A stretch of 64,000 nucleotides of DNA from Bacteroidia bacterium (lineage in GTDB: Bacteria > Bacteroidota > Bacteroidia > AKYH767-A > OLB10). The stretch's first letter is position 1, and every line of letters begins with the position of its first letter. Shown here in pieces: positions 45,301-54,264 of this stretch. The DNA lies in contig JAEUTH010000008.1 in the NCBI GenBank assembly GCA_016788165.1, positions 124,001-188,000 on the forward strand, read 5' to 3'. A model generated the notes under the pieces. The model was given only the letters and a program-made list of their open reading frames with translations, was not told the origin of the DNA and did no database searches. Made by a program: the position numbers and the translations under genes.

Positions 45301-45976
45301 TATCGTGGGCATTGGCATCTTGCTTATCCGTATAATGCGAATCGTTGCTGCAAATAATTTTTACTTGGTGTTTGGCAGCAAAGCGCAACAGTACTTCGTT
45401 TACTTTTTCCTGATCGGGTATTTGATGTCGTTGTAATTCAACATAATAATCATCACCAAATAAATTAAGCCACCAGCAAAAAAGTTTTTCGGCTTCGGTT
45501 TCGCCTTTTCGCAAAATTGCTTGTGGTACTTCGGCACCCAAACAGCATGTGGTTGCTATTAAGCCTTTGTGATATTTTAAAATCAGTTCTTTGTCAATTC
45601 GCGGATATTTGCCGTACAAACCTTCCATATAACCAAGCGAACATAATTTTACCAGGTTCTTATATCCTTCGGCATCTTTTGCTAAAAATAATTGATGCCT
45701 GCGCTGGTCTTTATCATCTTTGGTAAAAGTGGTGCGATGGCGGTTTTCGACTAAATAAAATTCGCAACCGATAATGGGTTTAATAGCGGGCTGGCCATCC
45801 TTTTTATGTCGCGCAGCTTCGGCAACAAAATTAAAAACACCAAACATGTTGCCATGGTCGGTAATGGCTATGGCCGGTTGTTTATCGGCTACTGCTTTTT
45901 TATATAACGAGCTGATGCTTGCAGCGCCATCGAGTAACGAAAATTGGGTATGTACATGCAGATGCGAAAACGACAT
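42380..45976 (-). CDS. dnaE: DNA polymerase III subunit alpha
   Basis: A 1198-aa replicative polymerase. N-terminal PHP domain (HLHVHTQFSLLDGAAS, residues about 5-20), the palm with GPGRGSAAGSAVAYCLGI and the catalytic PDIDTDFDDEGR, the fingers and helix-hairpin-helix (LGAVKGVGENA), and a C-terminal OB fold (EIYLAGIITTANHRIGKTGK). Length agrees with Bacteroidota DnaE1. Standalone unit; trxA follows. No oddity seen. Confidence 0.96.
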   Translation of the reverse strand: MSFSHLHVHTQFSLLDGAASISSLYKKAVADKQPAIAITDHGNMFGVFNFVAEAARHKKDGQPAIKPIIGCEFYLVENRHRTTFTKDDKDQRRHQLFLAKDAEGYKNLVKLCSLGYMEGLYGKYPRIDKELILKYHKGLIATTCCLGAEVPQAILRKGETEAEKLFCWWLNLFGDDYYVELQRHQIPDQEKVNEVLLRFAAKHQVKIICSNDSHYTDKQDANAHDILLCINTGEKQATEKMKDFADDDVFIKGRRFAFYNDEFYFKTKAEMQALFSDLPQALDNTNEIVDKVAHLRLEQDILLPNYQVPPGFYDQFTYLEHLSYEGAKNRYKEITAEVDERLRFELLTIKTMGFAGYFLIVADFIKAGRDIGVLIGPGRGSAAGSAVAYCLGITNIDPLKYNLLFERFLNPDRKSMPDIDTDFDDEGRQKVIDYVVEKYGKNQVAQIITYGTMAAKSSLKDVARVLDLPLADSNALAKLVPEKPGISLNDVINQKLDGTGSLQEKYNLQSDDIENVKKIREFKAGNDLKAEVIREALVLEGSVRGTGIHAAGIIIAPKDLTEIIPVSKSKETNLLITQFEGKIIENAGVIKMDFLGLKTLTVIRDALKLIKQNHQINIDIDTIPLDDVKTLELYARGETNGTFQFESVGMQKYLKELKPDKFEDLIAMNALYRPGPIEYIPNFIARKHGREPVTFDLPDMEEYLAETYGITVYQEQVMLLSQKLAGFTKGDADNLRKAMGKKQIETLNKMKGTFLQGATAKGHPAEVLEKIWTDWEAFASYAFNKSHSTCYALVAFQTAYLKAHYPSEYMAAVLTSNLGNIDKVTFYMEECRKMQMHVLGPDVNESNYMFSVNKNGDLRFGLGAVKGVGENAILALIDERNLNGPYKNIFDFTTRVNLRNLNKRTLEACVYAGAFDSFENIHRAQYLKPDKDGLTGLDKAVKYGLSKQQQVNNAQVDLFGEVAETEMPLPKLPDSEPWSVLEKLHHEKEVIGFYLSGHPLDLFKYEIQHFSSVTTADLEDMSLYLKREIYLAGIITTANHRIGKTGKRFGIFTLEDLKGTIEIAVFNEKKYLEIERYLKADMFVFIKATVQNKFQRDDDFELSIQNISLLSDIGNQQTKQIITQVSSSQIDDAFIQKFDALIKANTGTIPLKLNIVDNDLKLHVEALPKKAKLVFNTQMFEDLRSLTGDKISLIKNMN

Positions 45977-46134
45977 GGAGTTTTATTGCTTTTGAATTTT
46001 TTATGGTGTTGATTTTTTAACTCAAAATAAAAAATCGAGGCTGTAAACTTATCTACATTGTGGTGGATACCATTACTGGTTTATAAAAAATGCCGCTTTT
46101 GTTGATAAATGTAAATGGACGAATTTAATTGTTG

Positions 46135-46800
46135 TTAAAAATGTTTCAAGGCCTCGCGTTTGCTTAAAGCCGGCAATGTTTCGGCCTGGCAAAATTGTAT
46201 AACAGCTTGCGCATTGGTAGTTGCATATTGCCGTAAAGCCCATCCGATGGCTTTTTGGATAAAAAATTCTTTACGTTGCAAATGGGGTATAATGTGTGCA
46301 AATAATAAATCTTTATTGGTTTTATCTTTTTGCAGATTTTGAAAAATAATGCTGGTCCGAATAAGCCACATATTATCACTTTTATTCCATTGCTGTACAG
46401 TTGGTAAAAGCTGTGGCATTTGTGTAACTGCAAAACATACACTATGTGTGGCTAAAAAATCAACGGTATCCCACCACGATTTATTTGTAAGCATAAAGTG
46501 CAACAGTTTCATTGTTTCCGGTGTCCAATGTTTGCGGTGTTTATGCACATGTTCCATAGCAAAGTATTGCCATTCGCGCTGTGGTTGGCTAAATGCCCAG
46601 GTTGCAATTTCAACAAGATTGGCAGTACTATCAACCCCATTTTCACGATAAAAATTTTTAATTAATTGCCTGCGTGTTGCACTGTCGAATCCATAAAAAA
46701 CGAAGTTATTTTTAAAATACTTTGCAGTAGCTTGCGCACGTTGCATATTGGCATTGTCGTTAAAAAGTTTTGCCAGTGGTTGCAGATAATTTTGACTCAT
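46135..46800 (-). CDS. DNA alkylation repair protein, AlkD-like HEAT fold
   Basis: A 221-aa base-excision-type repair protein. The family's HEAT-like helices are seen with NNFVFYGFDSATRRQLIKNF, LLHFMLTNKSWWDTVDFLAT, NMWLIRTSIIFQNLQK and EFFIQKAIGWALRQYA, carrying the Trp, Asp and Arg residues that form the AlkD lesion pocket (WDTVD and WLIRTS). Its start codon is only 12 bp from the start codon of the divergent gene at 46813; a TATATTTG box for it (46820-46827) lies inside that gene. Confidence 0.85.
   Translation of the reverse strand: MSQNYLQPLAKLFNDNANMQRAQATAKYFKNNFVFYGFDSATRRQLIKNFYRENGVDSTANLVEIATWAFSQPQREWQYFAMEHVHKHRKHWTPETMKLLHFMLTNKSWWDTVDFLATHSVCFAVTQMPQLLPTVQQWNKSDNMWLIRTSIIFQNLQKDKTNKDLLFAHIIPHLQRKEFFIQKAIGWALRQYATTNAQAVIQFCQAETLPALSKREALKHF
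46787..46794 (+). promoter_or_regulatory. -7 box for the 169-aa gene, inside the AlkD-like gene
   Basis: TAATTTTG matches TAnnTTTG, 18 bases before the ATG at 46813, and lies within the first codons of the divergent AlkD-like gene. Confidence 0.45.
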
Positions 46801-46812
46801 AAATTTAAATTG

Positions 46813-47322
46813 ATGAAAGCAAATATAATAACCGGTTTACTTTTAATGTTGATGCATTGGCAATGTAAAGCCATTAAAACAACGGTATTGGTTAAGGGCC
46901 AGGTAACACAAACGGGTGTTTATTGTGGCGGTGCCAGGCCTACGCAAGCTATGTTGGATGAAATAGGCAGACCTAAACCATTGCCTTTTATCAAATTATT
47001 TATTCTTAATGGAAGTAGCAATACAGGCCAGGCAATTATTAAAACTATTGAAACTGATGCGCATGGTAATTTTTATGTTCAGTTGCAACCGGGTTCGTAC
47101 TGTTTTGTTGATTCGACACATATAGGCGCATATCAATTTCCGGCCGGAGATAGTGCTGCAGATTATAATTTGGAATGTATAAAACAACTGCAACAACAAT
47201 GCTTGTATAATTTAACGGTTGATAAAAACAGCGATGAAGTTTTAATCAATTACAACACGTATTGCCCGTGGAATATGCCATGCCTCCAAAACCGTAAGCC
47301 TTTACCACCCGTTAGAAATTAG
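46813..47322 (+). CDS. Exported protein of unknown function, carboxypeptidase-regulatory-like
   Basis: I start at the ATG at 46813 (MKANIITGLLLMLMHWQC), which gives a lipoprotein-like signal with Cys18, rather than at 46666 inside the opposite gene. The 169-aa product has a beta-sandwich look (TVLVKGQVTQTGVYCGGA, IKTIETDAHGNFYVQLQPGS) as in carboxypeptidase regulatory or transthyretin-like folds, and five further cysteines ending in NTYCPWNMPCLQN. No named function. Its start faces the AlkD-like gene head to head. Confidence 0.65.
   Translation: MKANIITGLLLMLMHWQCKAIKTTVLVKGQVTQTGVYCGGARPTQAMLDEIGRPKPLPFIKLFILNGSSNTGQAIIKTIETDAHGNFYVQLQPGSYCFVDSTHIGAYQFPAGDSAADYNLECIKQLQQQCLYNLTVDKNSDEVLINYNTYCPWNMPCLQNRKPLPPVRN
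46820..46827 (-). promoter_or_regulatory. -7 box for the AlkD-like gene, inside the divergent gene
   Basis: Reads TATATTTG on the - strand, 19 bases before the ATG at 46800, and overlaps codons 3-5 of the + strand gene. Confidence 0.5.
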
Positions 47323-47395
47323 TGAGCTTTTGAGGTTTTTAAGCTTGAGTTATTTATTACATGGTTGATTAATTTTAAAAAGCAATTTTTCACTG

Positions 47396-48517
47396 ATGCA
47401 CGTTTTATTTATAACCAGGTGGTACCCGCATGCTGCAAATTTACAATTGGGTGTTTTTATACAAAAACATGCATGGGCAGTAAGCAGGTACGCACAAGTA
47501 AGTGTATTACATGTATTACAACAAAATCAAACTGATACCTATATAGTAAATGTAACAGATGGTATGGTAAAGGAAATTACCGTCAGCTTTAAACCATCGA
47601 AATGGAGAATTATAAATGGTTACCGAAATTTAAAATCACATATAATTGGATGGAATTATGCAGCAAAATCAGGCAGGCCTAACTTGTTGCATAGCCATGT
47701 TTTATATGGAACCTGTATGGCTACCTGGCTGCTTCATTTGACCAAAAGGTTGCCATATATTTATAGTGAACACTGGCATGGGTTTACCGATGGTCAATTT
47801 TCAGAACTGCCTGTTTTAAAACAATGGCTATTTAAAATTACGGCAAGGTATGCATGTGCAGTTACAGCTGTTTCGCCCTTTTTAAGTAATGCTATGGTTA
47901 CATGTGGATTAAGAAGGCGGGTTGAAGTTATTGGCAATGTGGTGTGTAAGTCGGATAACAAAGCGCCTGTATCTTCTGATAAAATTAATATTTTAAGTGT
48001 AGCTGATTTAATACCACTTAAGAACATTGGTGGCATTATTGAAGCCATTGCAAAAGCGCAAACAAACCATCCTCAAATTGTTTATCAAATAGTTGGCGAT
48101 GGTCCTCAAATGAAAATGTTGCAACAAAAAGCGCTTACATTATTACCTGAAAATTCTTTTATTTTTTATGGCATGTTGCCAAATGATAAAGTATTAGAAT
48201 TAATTAATGCAAGCAGTTTTATAGTGATTAACAGTACGGTTGAAACCTTTAGTGTGGTAGCTGCCGAAGCCCTACTTTGTGGTAAACCCTTGGTAACAAC
48301 TCGATGCGGTGGTAACGACTTTGTGGATAATGAATGTGGCATACTTATATCACCGGCAAATCAAGCAGAGCTCGAAAATGCAATAATTAATATGACGGAA
48401 ACCTATAAAAGTTATATGCCTGAAAATTTAAATGCCAAAGTAAAAAACAAATTTACAGCCGAAGTTATTGGCAAGCAGTTTTTTGCTTTGTATAACCACG
48501 CTATAAAACAAATATGA
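47396..48517 (+). CDS. Glycosyltransferase family 4
   Basis: A 373-aa cytosolic GT-B enzyme. The N-terminal opening MHVLFITRWYPHAANLQLG is typical of GT4, followed by LLHSHVLYG and SEHWHGFT acceptor-side segments. The C-terminal donor domain has NILSVADLIPLKN, IVGDGPQMKML and the E-x7-E motif ETFSVVAAEALLCGKP that binds the nucleotide-sugar. It adds a sugar during polysaccharide or lipopolysaccharide assembly. It overlaps the flippase gene by 4 bp (ATGA), so translation is coupled. Confidence 0.9.
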   Translation: MHVLFITRWYPHAANLQLGVFIQKHAWAVSRYAQVSVLHVLQQNQTDTYIVNVTDGMVKEITVSFKPSKWRIINGYRNLKSHIIGWNYAAKSGRPNLLHSHVLYGTCMATWLLHLTKRLPYIYSEHWHGFTDGQFSELPVLKQWLFKITARYACAVTAVSPFLSNAMVTCGLRRRVEVIGNVVCKSDNKAPVSSDKINILSVADLIPLKNIGGIIEAIAKAQTNHPQIVYQIVGDGPQMKMLQQKALTLLPENSFIFYGMLPNDKVLELINASSFIVINSTVETFSVVAAEALLCGKPLVTTRCGGNDFVDNECGILISPANQAELENAIINMTETYKSYMPENLNAKVKNKFTAEVIGKQFFALYNHAIKQI

Positions 48518-49788
48518 ACGCACCGGTACTATTTACTTTTATCCAGCGCATTGGCATTAGTTTGTTTAACTTCTTATTGGTTATAATAACAGCAAAGTTT
48601 ATGGGTGCAACAGTGCGTGGCGAAATTTCGCTTGTAATGTTGGCAATCACATTTGTGCAATTGGTGCATCAGTTTTTTGGTGGCAATCCGCTAATTTATT
48701 TTAGTCGTAAAACCGCACTTTTAAATTTATTAATACCTGCTTATGCATGGGGCATTGTTTCTACTTTATTAATTGTTTTTGCTGTAAATGAATTTAATCA
48801 GTTGCCACCGCATACTTTTTATTGGGCAATGGTGCTTGCATTACTTCAATCTATAATCAGTACACATACAACCATGCTATTGGCTGCCGAGTTAGTAGTA
48901 AAGCAAAACCTGGTTTTAATGATTCAATCATTTGCAACTCTGTTGTTTTTACTTATTGCTTTTGTTTATAATGATAAATTATTGTTGCACCATTATCTGT
49001 ATGCATTATTGGGTGCTTATTTACTGGCTACCATACTTAGCACAAGTTTTATGATAAGACATAAGTGGTTGCATCTTAATGAATATAGTTTGGGGTGGCA
49101 ATTAATTAAAGGTGTATTAAGTTATGGTATTGTTATGCAGAGTACCAATATTTGCCAGTTTTTAAATTACAGACTCAGTTTTTATTTGTTGCATGCACAG
49201 GCAGGGAAAGCTGCATTGGGTGTGTTTAGTACAGCCATAGCACTTGGCGAGACCTCCTGGTTGTTAAGCAAAAGTTTAACCAATGTACAATACCCAAAAG
49301 TGGTGCATGAAACAAATCATCAATTTAAATTATTGCTCACAAACGATTATGCTAAGAAGGCTTTTACAGGCACATTTTGTTTGCTGTTACCATTACTTTT
49401 AATTCCTAAACAAGGTTACTGCCTGCTTTTTGGTAATGAGTTTGCCGATGTTAAGTATATTGTAAGCTGTTTGAGTTTGGGGTTGTTACTTATGGGTTTT
49501 ACAGCGCCTGTTTCGCATTATTTTTCAGGTGTTTCAAAAAACAGAATTAATTTATACGCTACGCTAACCGGGTTAATTGTAACTGTTTTTTTAGGTTCGG
49601 TTTTAATATTAATTTTTCACATGCAAGGAGCCATACTTACCATGCTAATAGCTTATGTGGCCATTGCTGTTGTACTTTTGTTTACATATTGCAATCAAAC
49701 CAATACATCATTAACTGTACTTATCCCAAAACCGTCAGATATTAAAGGCTATATAAATAACTTGTTTAAATTGTCAACATTTAAATAA
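48514..49788 (+). CDS. Polysaccharide flippase (MOP/Wzx-like)
   Basis: A 424-aa integral membrane protein with about twelve hydrophobic helices and no signal peptide cleavage site. The first helix ITAKFMGATVRGEISLVMLA and the repeated segment FMIRHKWLHLN/SYGIVMQSTNICQFLNYRLS are typical of oligosaccharide transporters of the MOP superfamily, which flip undecaprenyl-linked glycans across the inner membrane. Its start overlaps the glycosyltransferase stop. The two genes form a minimal exopolysaccharide unit; no polymerase or initiating transferase is next to them. Confidence 0.82.
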   Translation: MNAPVLFTFIQRIGISLFNFLLVIITAKFMGATVRGEISLVMLAITFVQLVHQFFGGNPLIYFSRKTALLNLLIPAYAWGIVSTLLIVFAVNEFNQLPPHTFYWAMVLALLQSIISTHTTMLLAAELVVKQNLVLMIQSFATLLFLLIAFVYNDKLLLHHYLYALLGAYLLATILSTSFMIRHKWLHLNEYSLGWQLIKGVLSYGIVMQSTNICQFLNYRLSFYLLHAQAGKAALGVFSTAIALGETSWLLSKSLTNVQYPKVVHETNHQFKLLLTNDYAKKAFTGTFCLLLPLLLIPKQGYCLLFGNEFADVKYIVSCLSLGLLLMGFTAPVSHYFSGVSKNRINLYATLTGLIVTVFLGSVLILIFHMQGAILTMLIAYVAIAVVLLFTYCNQTNTSLTVLIPKPSDIKGYINNLFKLSTFK

Positions 49789-49848
49789 CCGGTTAATTCA
49801 AGTTTAAGTTCATTTATAGTAACTGTAACACACTATTAAATAAAAAAT

Positions 49849-50517
49849 ATGAAAAACGACATTGTAAATATGATACACCTGAAAGGTGGTGTTGCTATTG
49901 ATGTGTTTAATAAATCGAAAGATGCGTTTGATATGTTTCGTGCAGTACTGCAGCAATTAGAACAACAATATCGCGAAGCAGTATTAAAATTAGATTCACG
50001 TATTGCAATTAGTTATGATGATAAAGGTAAGCTGGAAGTTCATTTTCAGGCTGCTAATGATGTGCTGGTGTTTATCATGCAAACGCATGTTTTTAATTTC
50101 GATCCATCGCATAGTATCCATCGTTCATCCTATACTAAAGATGACCCGCTTCGCTCACATTGCGGTATGATTTGTATTTATAATTTTTTAACCGATTCGT
50201 TAAAATACAAACGCTTAAGCGATAACGGTATTATGATAGGTCGTGTTTTTATAAACAAGGATGGACATTATTTTGTTGAGGGTAAAAAACAATTGGGCAT
50301 TTTGTTTAACAACTTCGAAACTGAAGAAATTACGTTAGATGCTGTTGCAAAAATTATAAATTCGGCTATGTCTTACGCTTTGGAGTCTGATGCCAATGTA
50401 CCCGGGTTCGATATGATGCAGGTAACCAATCTGCAAGCGTTAAGTGAACGCTCAGGAATTGGTTTTGACTCAGGTAAATCATTTGGTTTTCAAATGATGC
50501 ACAATGAAAATAAATAA
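49849..50517 (+). CDS. Conserved-looking cytosolic protein of unknown function
   Basis: A 222-aa soluble protein without signal peptide or membrane helix. It alternates helices and strands (AFDMFRAVLQQLEQQYREA, RIAISYDDKGKLEVHFQAA, VLVFIMQTHVFNFDPSH, MICIYNFLTDSLKYKRLSDN, IMIGRVFINKDGHYFVEGK) and has one Cys. I do not recognise the family. It lies 60 bp after the flippase on the same strand and may be read with it. No catalytic motif can be named. Confidence 0.6.
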   Translation: MKNDIVNMIHLKGGVAIDVFNKSKDAFDMFRAVLQQLEQQYREAVLKLDSRIAISYDDKGKLEVHFQAANDVLVFIMQTHVFNFDPSHSIHRSSYTKDDPLRSHCGMICIYNFLTDSLKYKRLSDNGIMIGRVFINKDGHYFVEGKKQLGILFNNFETEEITLDAVAKIINSAMSYALESDANVPGFDMMQVTNLQALSERSGIGFDSGKSFGFQMMHNENK

Positions 50518-50576
50518 AAACAACTGCATTTATTTTTGACCATGTTTTAATTATATTACCTTGGTTACCACATTAA

Positions 50577-51989
50577 CTAATTGTCAAACTGTAGCACCCA
50601 TGCATGGCTGTTAGGCTTTATATAATTTGCCGGCAACTTAACATAAGTATGGTTGTTTTTAATTGTATAGGTTGCTTTGCCACAGCCCAAAATTTTTAAT
50701 GTGGCATTTTTACGTGGTACAAAATTTTTAATTTCTATTTGTTCGGGCAATGGCTCGTTTTCTTTTGCCAGATAAATGGCAAAAATATGTTTGCTGTTTT
50801 TGGTAAAACAAATATTGTCTGATTTATAGGGCGGTGAAACAGTGGTACTGTAAATACAACTTTGGTTTTGTTGCATCCAGTTGCCAATTTCTTTTAAACG
50901 CATGTATGCATCATTATGCCATTGCCCTTTTTCATCTGGTCCGATATTTAGAAGCAAGTTGCCGCCTTTGGCCACAATATCAACCAATGTATGTATCAGT
51001 TGATGCGTACTTTTATACGTATCATTAGCAACGTAACTCCAACTGGTTGCCATGGTTAAACAAGTTTCCCAAGGATAATTTAATGGCGCATCCGGAATTT
51101 GTTGCTCGGGGGTTAAATAGTTTTGGTAATAGCCATAAACCGACCTGTCGACCATTAAAATGCCCGGTTGATTTTTACGTGCCATTGCAGCTATGCGGTG
51201 CATGTTTATTTCCTGCGGATAAGGTACCTTTATCCAAGGTCGTTCTTCTTCAGTTACTGTTGAATCGGGCCGAACCTGACCACCATCTAACCATAAAATA
51301 TCAACCTTACCATATTGTGTTGTTAACTCATTTAATTGATTGTAAGTAAAGTCTTCAAAGGCCTGCCATTTGCCCGCATACTTTTTTGTGTCATAATTAC
51401 TGCAACGATTAGGCGTGGCAAATTTAGGCCACCAATAATCGTGGTTATGCCAATCGGGTTTCGAAAAATATGCACCCGTTTTAAAACCTTTTGTCCGAAA
51501 CGACTTAAAAATTTCGGCAGTAACATTTGCCTTCGTATTATAATAAAAGGGGCATGATGTATCCGTAATTTTATAGTTTGTAAATTTTGTATCGAACATG
51601 CAAAAACCATCATGGTGTTTGGTAGTAAAAATCACATACTTCATGCCTGCATAGGCAGCAGCTTCGGCCCATTTATCAGGGTCAAATTTTGTTGGGTTAA
51701 ACGTATGTTGCAGTTGTTCGTAGCTTTTTTTATAGGCTTCGTAATCATTGGCAAATGGACCACGCCTTACACACCAATCCTCATCTTCGCTGCATATACT
51801 CCAACTTTCAACCACACCCCATTGGCTATATGGCCCCCAATGCATTAACAAGCCAAACTTTAATTGCTGCCATTGATTTAAACTTTCAACTACGGCCGAA
51901 TCGGTTGGGTAATAGTATTTTTGAATTTGGGCTTTTGTTTGGTTGAAAAGTGCAACTATTAATGCAATAATTATTTTTTTTCTGCTCAT
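50577..51989 (-). CDS. Alpha-L-fucosidase, GH29
   Basis: A 470-aa secreted enzyme (signal peptide about 1-20, FNQTKAQ). GH29 hallmarks: KFGLLMHWGPYSQWGVVESW near the start, KYVIFTTKHHDGFCMFDTKF with the substrate-binding His pair, and the nucleophile Asp in VDILWLDGGQ (near 237). The C-terminal beta-sandwich (about 390-470) is present. It removes alpha-fucose from glycans. It has no T9SS tail. Single-gene unit convergent with the gene at 49849. Confidence 0.93.
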   Translation of the reverse strand: MSRKKIIIALIVALFNQTKAQIQKYYYPTDSAVVESLNQWQQLKFGLLMHWGPYSQWGVVESWSICSEDEDWCVRRGPFANDYEAYKKSYEQLQHTFNPTKFDPDKWAEAAAYAGMKYVIFTTKHHDGFCMFDTKFTNYKITDTSCPFYYNTKANVTAEIFKSFRTKGFKTGAYFSKPDWHNHDYWWPKFATPNRCSNYDTKKYAGKWQAFEDFTYNQLNELTTQYGKVDILWLDGGQVRPDSTVTEEERPWIKVPYPQEINMHRIAAMARKNQPGILMVDRSVYGYYQNYLTPEQQIPDAPLNYPWETCLTMATSWSYVANDTYKSTHQLIHTLVDIVAKGGNLLLNIGPDEKGQWHNDAYMRLKEIGNWMQQNQSCIYSTTVSPPYKSDNICFTKNSKHIFAIYLAKENEPLPEQIEIKNFVPRKNATLKILGCGKATYTIKNNHTYVKLPANYIKPNSHAWVLQFDN

Positions 51990-52133
51990 GTTAATTTACG
52001 TTTTGTGTAATAATGATAAATAAAATCAAGTGGAATATTTTAAAAGTAAACCATATTTAATAGCAAGAAATTGCCAATGAAAAGAAGCTTTAAAATTTTA
52101 CCAAATACTTCACAATTGCTATTAATATACTAA

Positions 52134-52141
52134 TACATTTG
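52134..52141 (+). promoter_or_regulatory. -7 box for the T9SS protein gene
   Basis: TACATTTG matches TAnnTTTG, with a TTG at 52116-52118 as a possible -33 element and the ATG 31 bases downstream. Confidence 0.45.
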
Positions 52142-52172
52142 CGTTTTAATACTTTAAACAAATTTATCGAAA

Positions 52173-53912
52173 ATGAAAAAATTTACATTATTAAGTTTCG
52201 CAGCATTGTTAAGCACGGGCTTGATGGCGCAAAGCGATTCAAAAGTTGCAGGCAAAGTACCTGTAATGCGCAACAATTTTAACCAAAACACAGTTGCTAA
52301 CAAAGGTGGTTCATCGGTGTTTGCAACTATTTACACGCAAGATTTTGCTAGCGGTGTACCGGCTGGTTGGGCAATTACCGACAGCTCGGGTGGTGGTAAA
52401 ATTTGGACGTATGATACCGATGGCCCATCAGGTGCATCAGGTTCACCGGCAGATGCCATTTTATCGCCAACAGCATCAAACGGTTTCATGATTATGGACG
52501 ATGATAATTATGGACAAGGTACCGGTGCTACCCGTACCGATTTAATTACAACTGCTATAAACTGCGCAGCTTTTCCCGCAGTTAAAATTAAGTTTGTTGA
52601 TTTTTATCGTCACTATGTTCCTGCAGCATCAGAAGCCGTACTTTATGTAAGTAATGACAGTGTTAACTGGACTGATATGTACCATGCCGAAACGGGTTTA
52701 GCTAACAACGCTGCAACAACTAACCCACATAATGTTGAGCTTGATTTAACATCGGTTGCCGGTGGTCAGAGTACTGTTTACTTAATGTTTACTTACCGGG
52801 GCGATTGGGGTTACTATTGGGAAATTGATGATATCGAATTGTTTGAACCATCGGCTGTTGACGCTGGAGTAGCAGCTACTGCTTTTCCTTTCACAGGTTG
52901 TAGCTTAAGCAGCACATCTCCGGTTTCAATTTCTGTATTTAACTCAGGTGCAACGGCAATATCTAATGTGCCGGTTTCATATTCGGTTAACGGTGGTACA
53001 GCAGTAAACGAAACAATAAGTAATACCATTGCGCCTAACGATACATTTCTTTACACCTTTACACAAACTGCCGATTTATCAGCAGGAGGTGTGCATGCAA
53101 TTAGTTTAAGTGCAACATTAACGGGCGATGGCAATGCTGCAAATGATACTACTACAGCTTATGCTTTATCAGTTGCCTCAATCAGTGTGCAAACCAATGC
53201 ATACACTATGGGCTTCGAAACAACTGATGATTACTCAGGTTATACAGTTGAAGATGTGGATGGTGATGGAACCAGTTTTGATATAATAAACACTTTAACC
53301 CACACTGGTGGTTTTTGTTTACGCAAACCAGGTAGCGGTATTCCTGATAATAACTGGATATTTACAACCTGTTTCGACTTTGACGCTGCAACACCTTACT
53401 CATTAACTTTTTGGTATAAAAACTTTGAATTAGCTACACCTTGCGAAATTGCTGCACATTTAGCTACTTCAAATACCAACACAGCAACTACAACTAATAT
53501 TGTTACTTGTCCTATTCCGGCTGATACAACTTATCAATTCAGCAATAATACTTTTACTGTACCAACAACAGGCAAATACTATATTGGTTTTAATTTCTTT
53601 GCACAAGGTGCTACCAGTTCATTACGTTTAGATGATATCGTTGTAAGTGTGGTTTCTGCAATTGGAGATAACGAAGCAACTTCGATTACTGCTTATCCTA
53701 ATCCTTCGAATGGTTTAGTAGCCTTAAAAGGATTAAGTGGAAACGGTGTGGTTTCTGTTGTAAATCAAATGGGTCAGGTTGTTGTAACCAAGTCATTCAG
53801 CAATCAAACTTCATTAGGTTTAGATTTAACTGCTCAACCTGCAGGTTTATATCATGTTAAAGTTCAAAATGGTAACACCATTAGTAATTTAACAATTAAT
53901 GTAAATCGCTAA
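52173..53912 (+). CDS. T9SS-secreted protein with choice-of-anchor-type domains
   Basis: A 579-aa exported protein: signal peptide (about 1-19, LLSTGLMAQ); a jelly-roll anchor domain (about 45-225: FASGVPAGWAITDSSGGG, TDLITTAINCAAFPAVKI, WEIDDIELF); an Ig/CARDB-like module (about 230-335, VPVSYSVNGGTAVNE); a second jelly roll (about 345-485); and a T9SS sorting domain (AYPNPSNGLVALKGLSG to NVNR). No enzyme motif is seen. Probably a surface or matrix protein; low-complexity Thr/Ala/Ser-rich composition is normal for such proteins. Confidence 0.8.
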   Translation: MKKFTLLSFAALLSTGLMAQSDSKVAGKVPVMRNNFNQNTVANKGGSSVFATIYTQDFASGVPAGWAITDSSGGGKIWTYDTDGPSGASGSPADAILSPTASNGFMIMDDDNYGQGTGATRTDLITTAINCAAFPAVKIKFVDFYRHYVPAASEAVLYVSNDSVNWTDMYHAETGLANNAATTNPHNVELDLTSVAGGQSTVYLMFTYRGDWGYYWEIDDIELFEPSAVDAGVAATAFPFTGCSLSSTSPVSISVFNSGATAISNVPVSYSVNGGTAVNETISNTIAPNDTFLYTFTQTADLSAGGVHAISLSATLTGDGNAANDTTTAYALSVASISVQTNAYTMGFETTDDYSGYTVEDVDGDGTSFDIINTLTHTGGFCLRKPGSGIPDNNWIFTTCFDFDAATPYSLTFWYKNFELATPCEIAAHLATSNTNTATTTNIVTCPIPADTTYQFSNNTFTVPTTGKYYIGFNFFAQGATSSLRLDDIVVSVVSAIGDNEATSITAYPNPSNGLVALKGLSGNGVVSVVNQMGQVVVTKSFSNQTSLGLDLTAQPAGLYHVKVQNGNTISNLTINVNR

Positions 53913-53936
53913 AACTTAGGTTTACTTAATCAGGAA

Positions 53937-53969
53937 AGAGGTCTTGCATTTTTGCAAGGCCTCTTTTTG
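53937..53969 (+). terminator. Terminator after the T9SS protein gene
   Basis: AGAGGTCTTGCA (53937-53948) pairs with TGCAAGGCCTCT (53953-53964) with one G-U, followed by TTTT. The rest of the 352-bp gap to 54264 shows nothing I can name. Confidence 0.85.
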
Positions 53970-54264
53970 TTTGGTGCTTAAGCAGATAATTTATACATAT
54001 AAAAAAATTCCAAAATAATCAGGCCTGATTGGCTATTAAAATAATAGTGCAGGCTTTTCAGGTATGAATTTTTATAGCCGTAGCTTTTTAAAGATATAGA
54101 TATAGTTAAATGGAAATTATATTTAAATCTCATTGTTTTACTAAATGTTTCAATACAAGTTAACAATACCTAAATACCGTTTAAGCAAGTAATAATGCTA
54201 ATTCATGTAGCTGTTTTTAATTGGATCTTACTACGTGAAGTAAAATAAAATGGACAGGCTTAAA

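Noticed and set aside
53978-54166. 62-codon - strand ORF between the T9SS gene and the TMTC-like gene
   Set aside because: No conserved look, no promoter and AT-rich composition typical of spacer.
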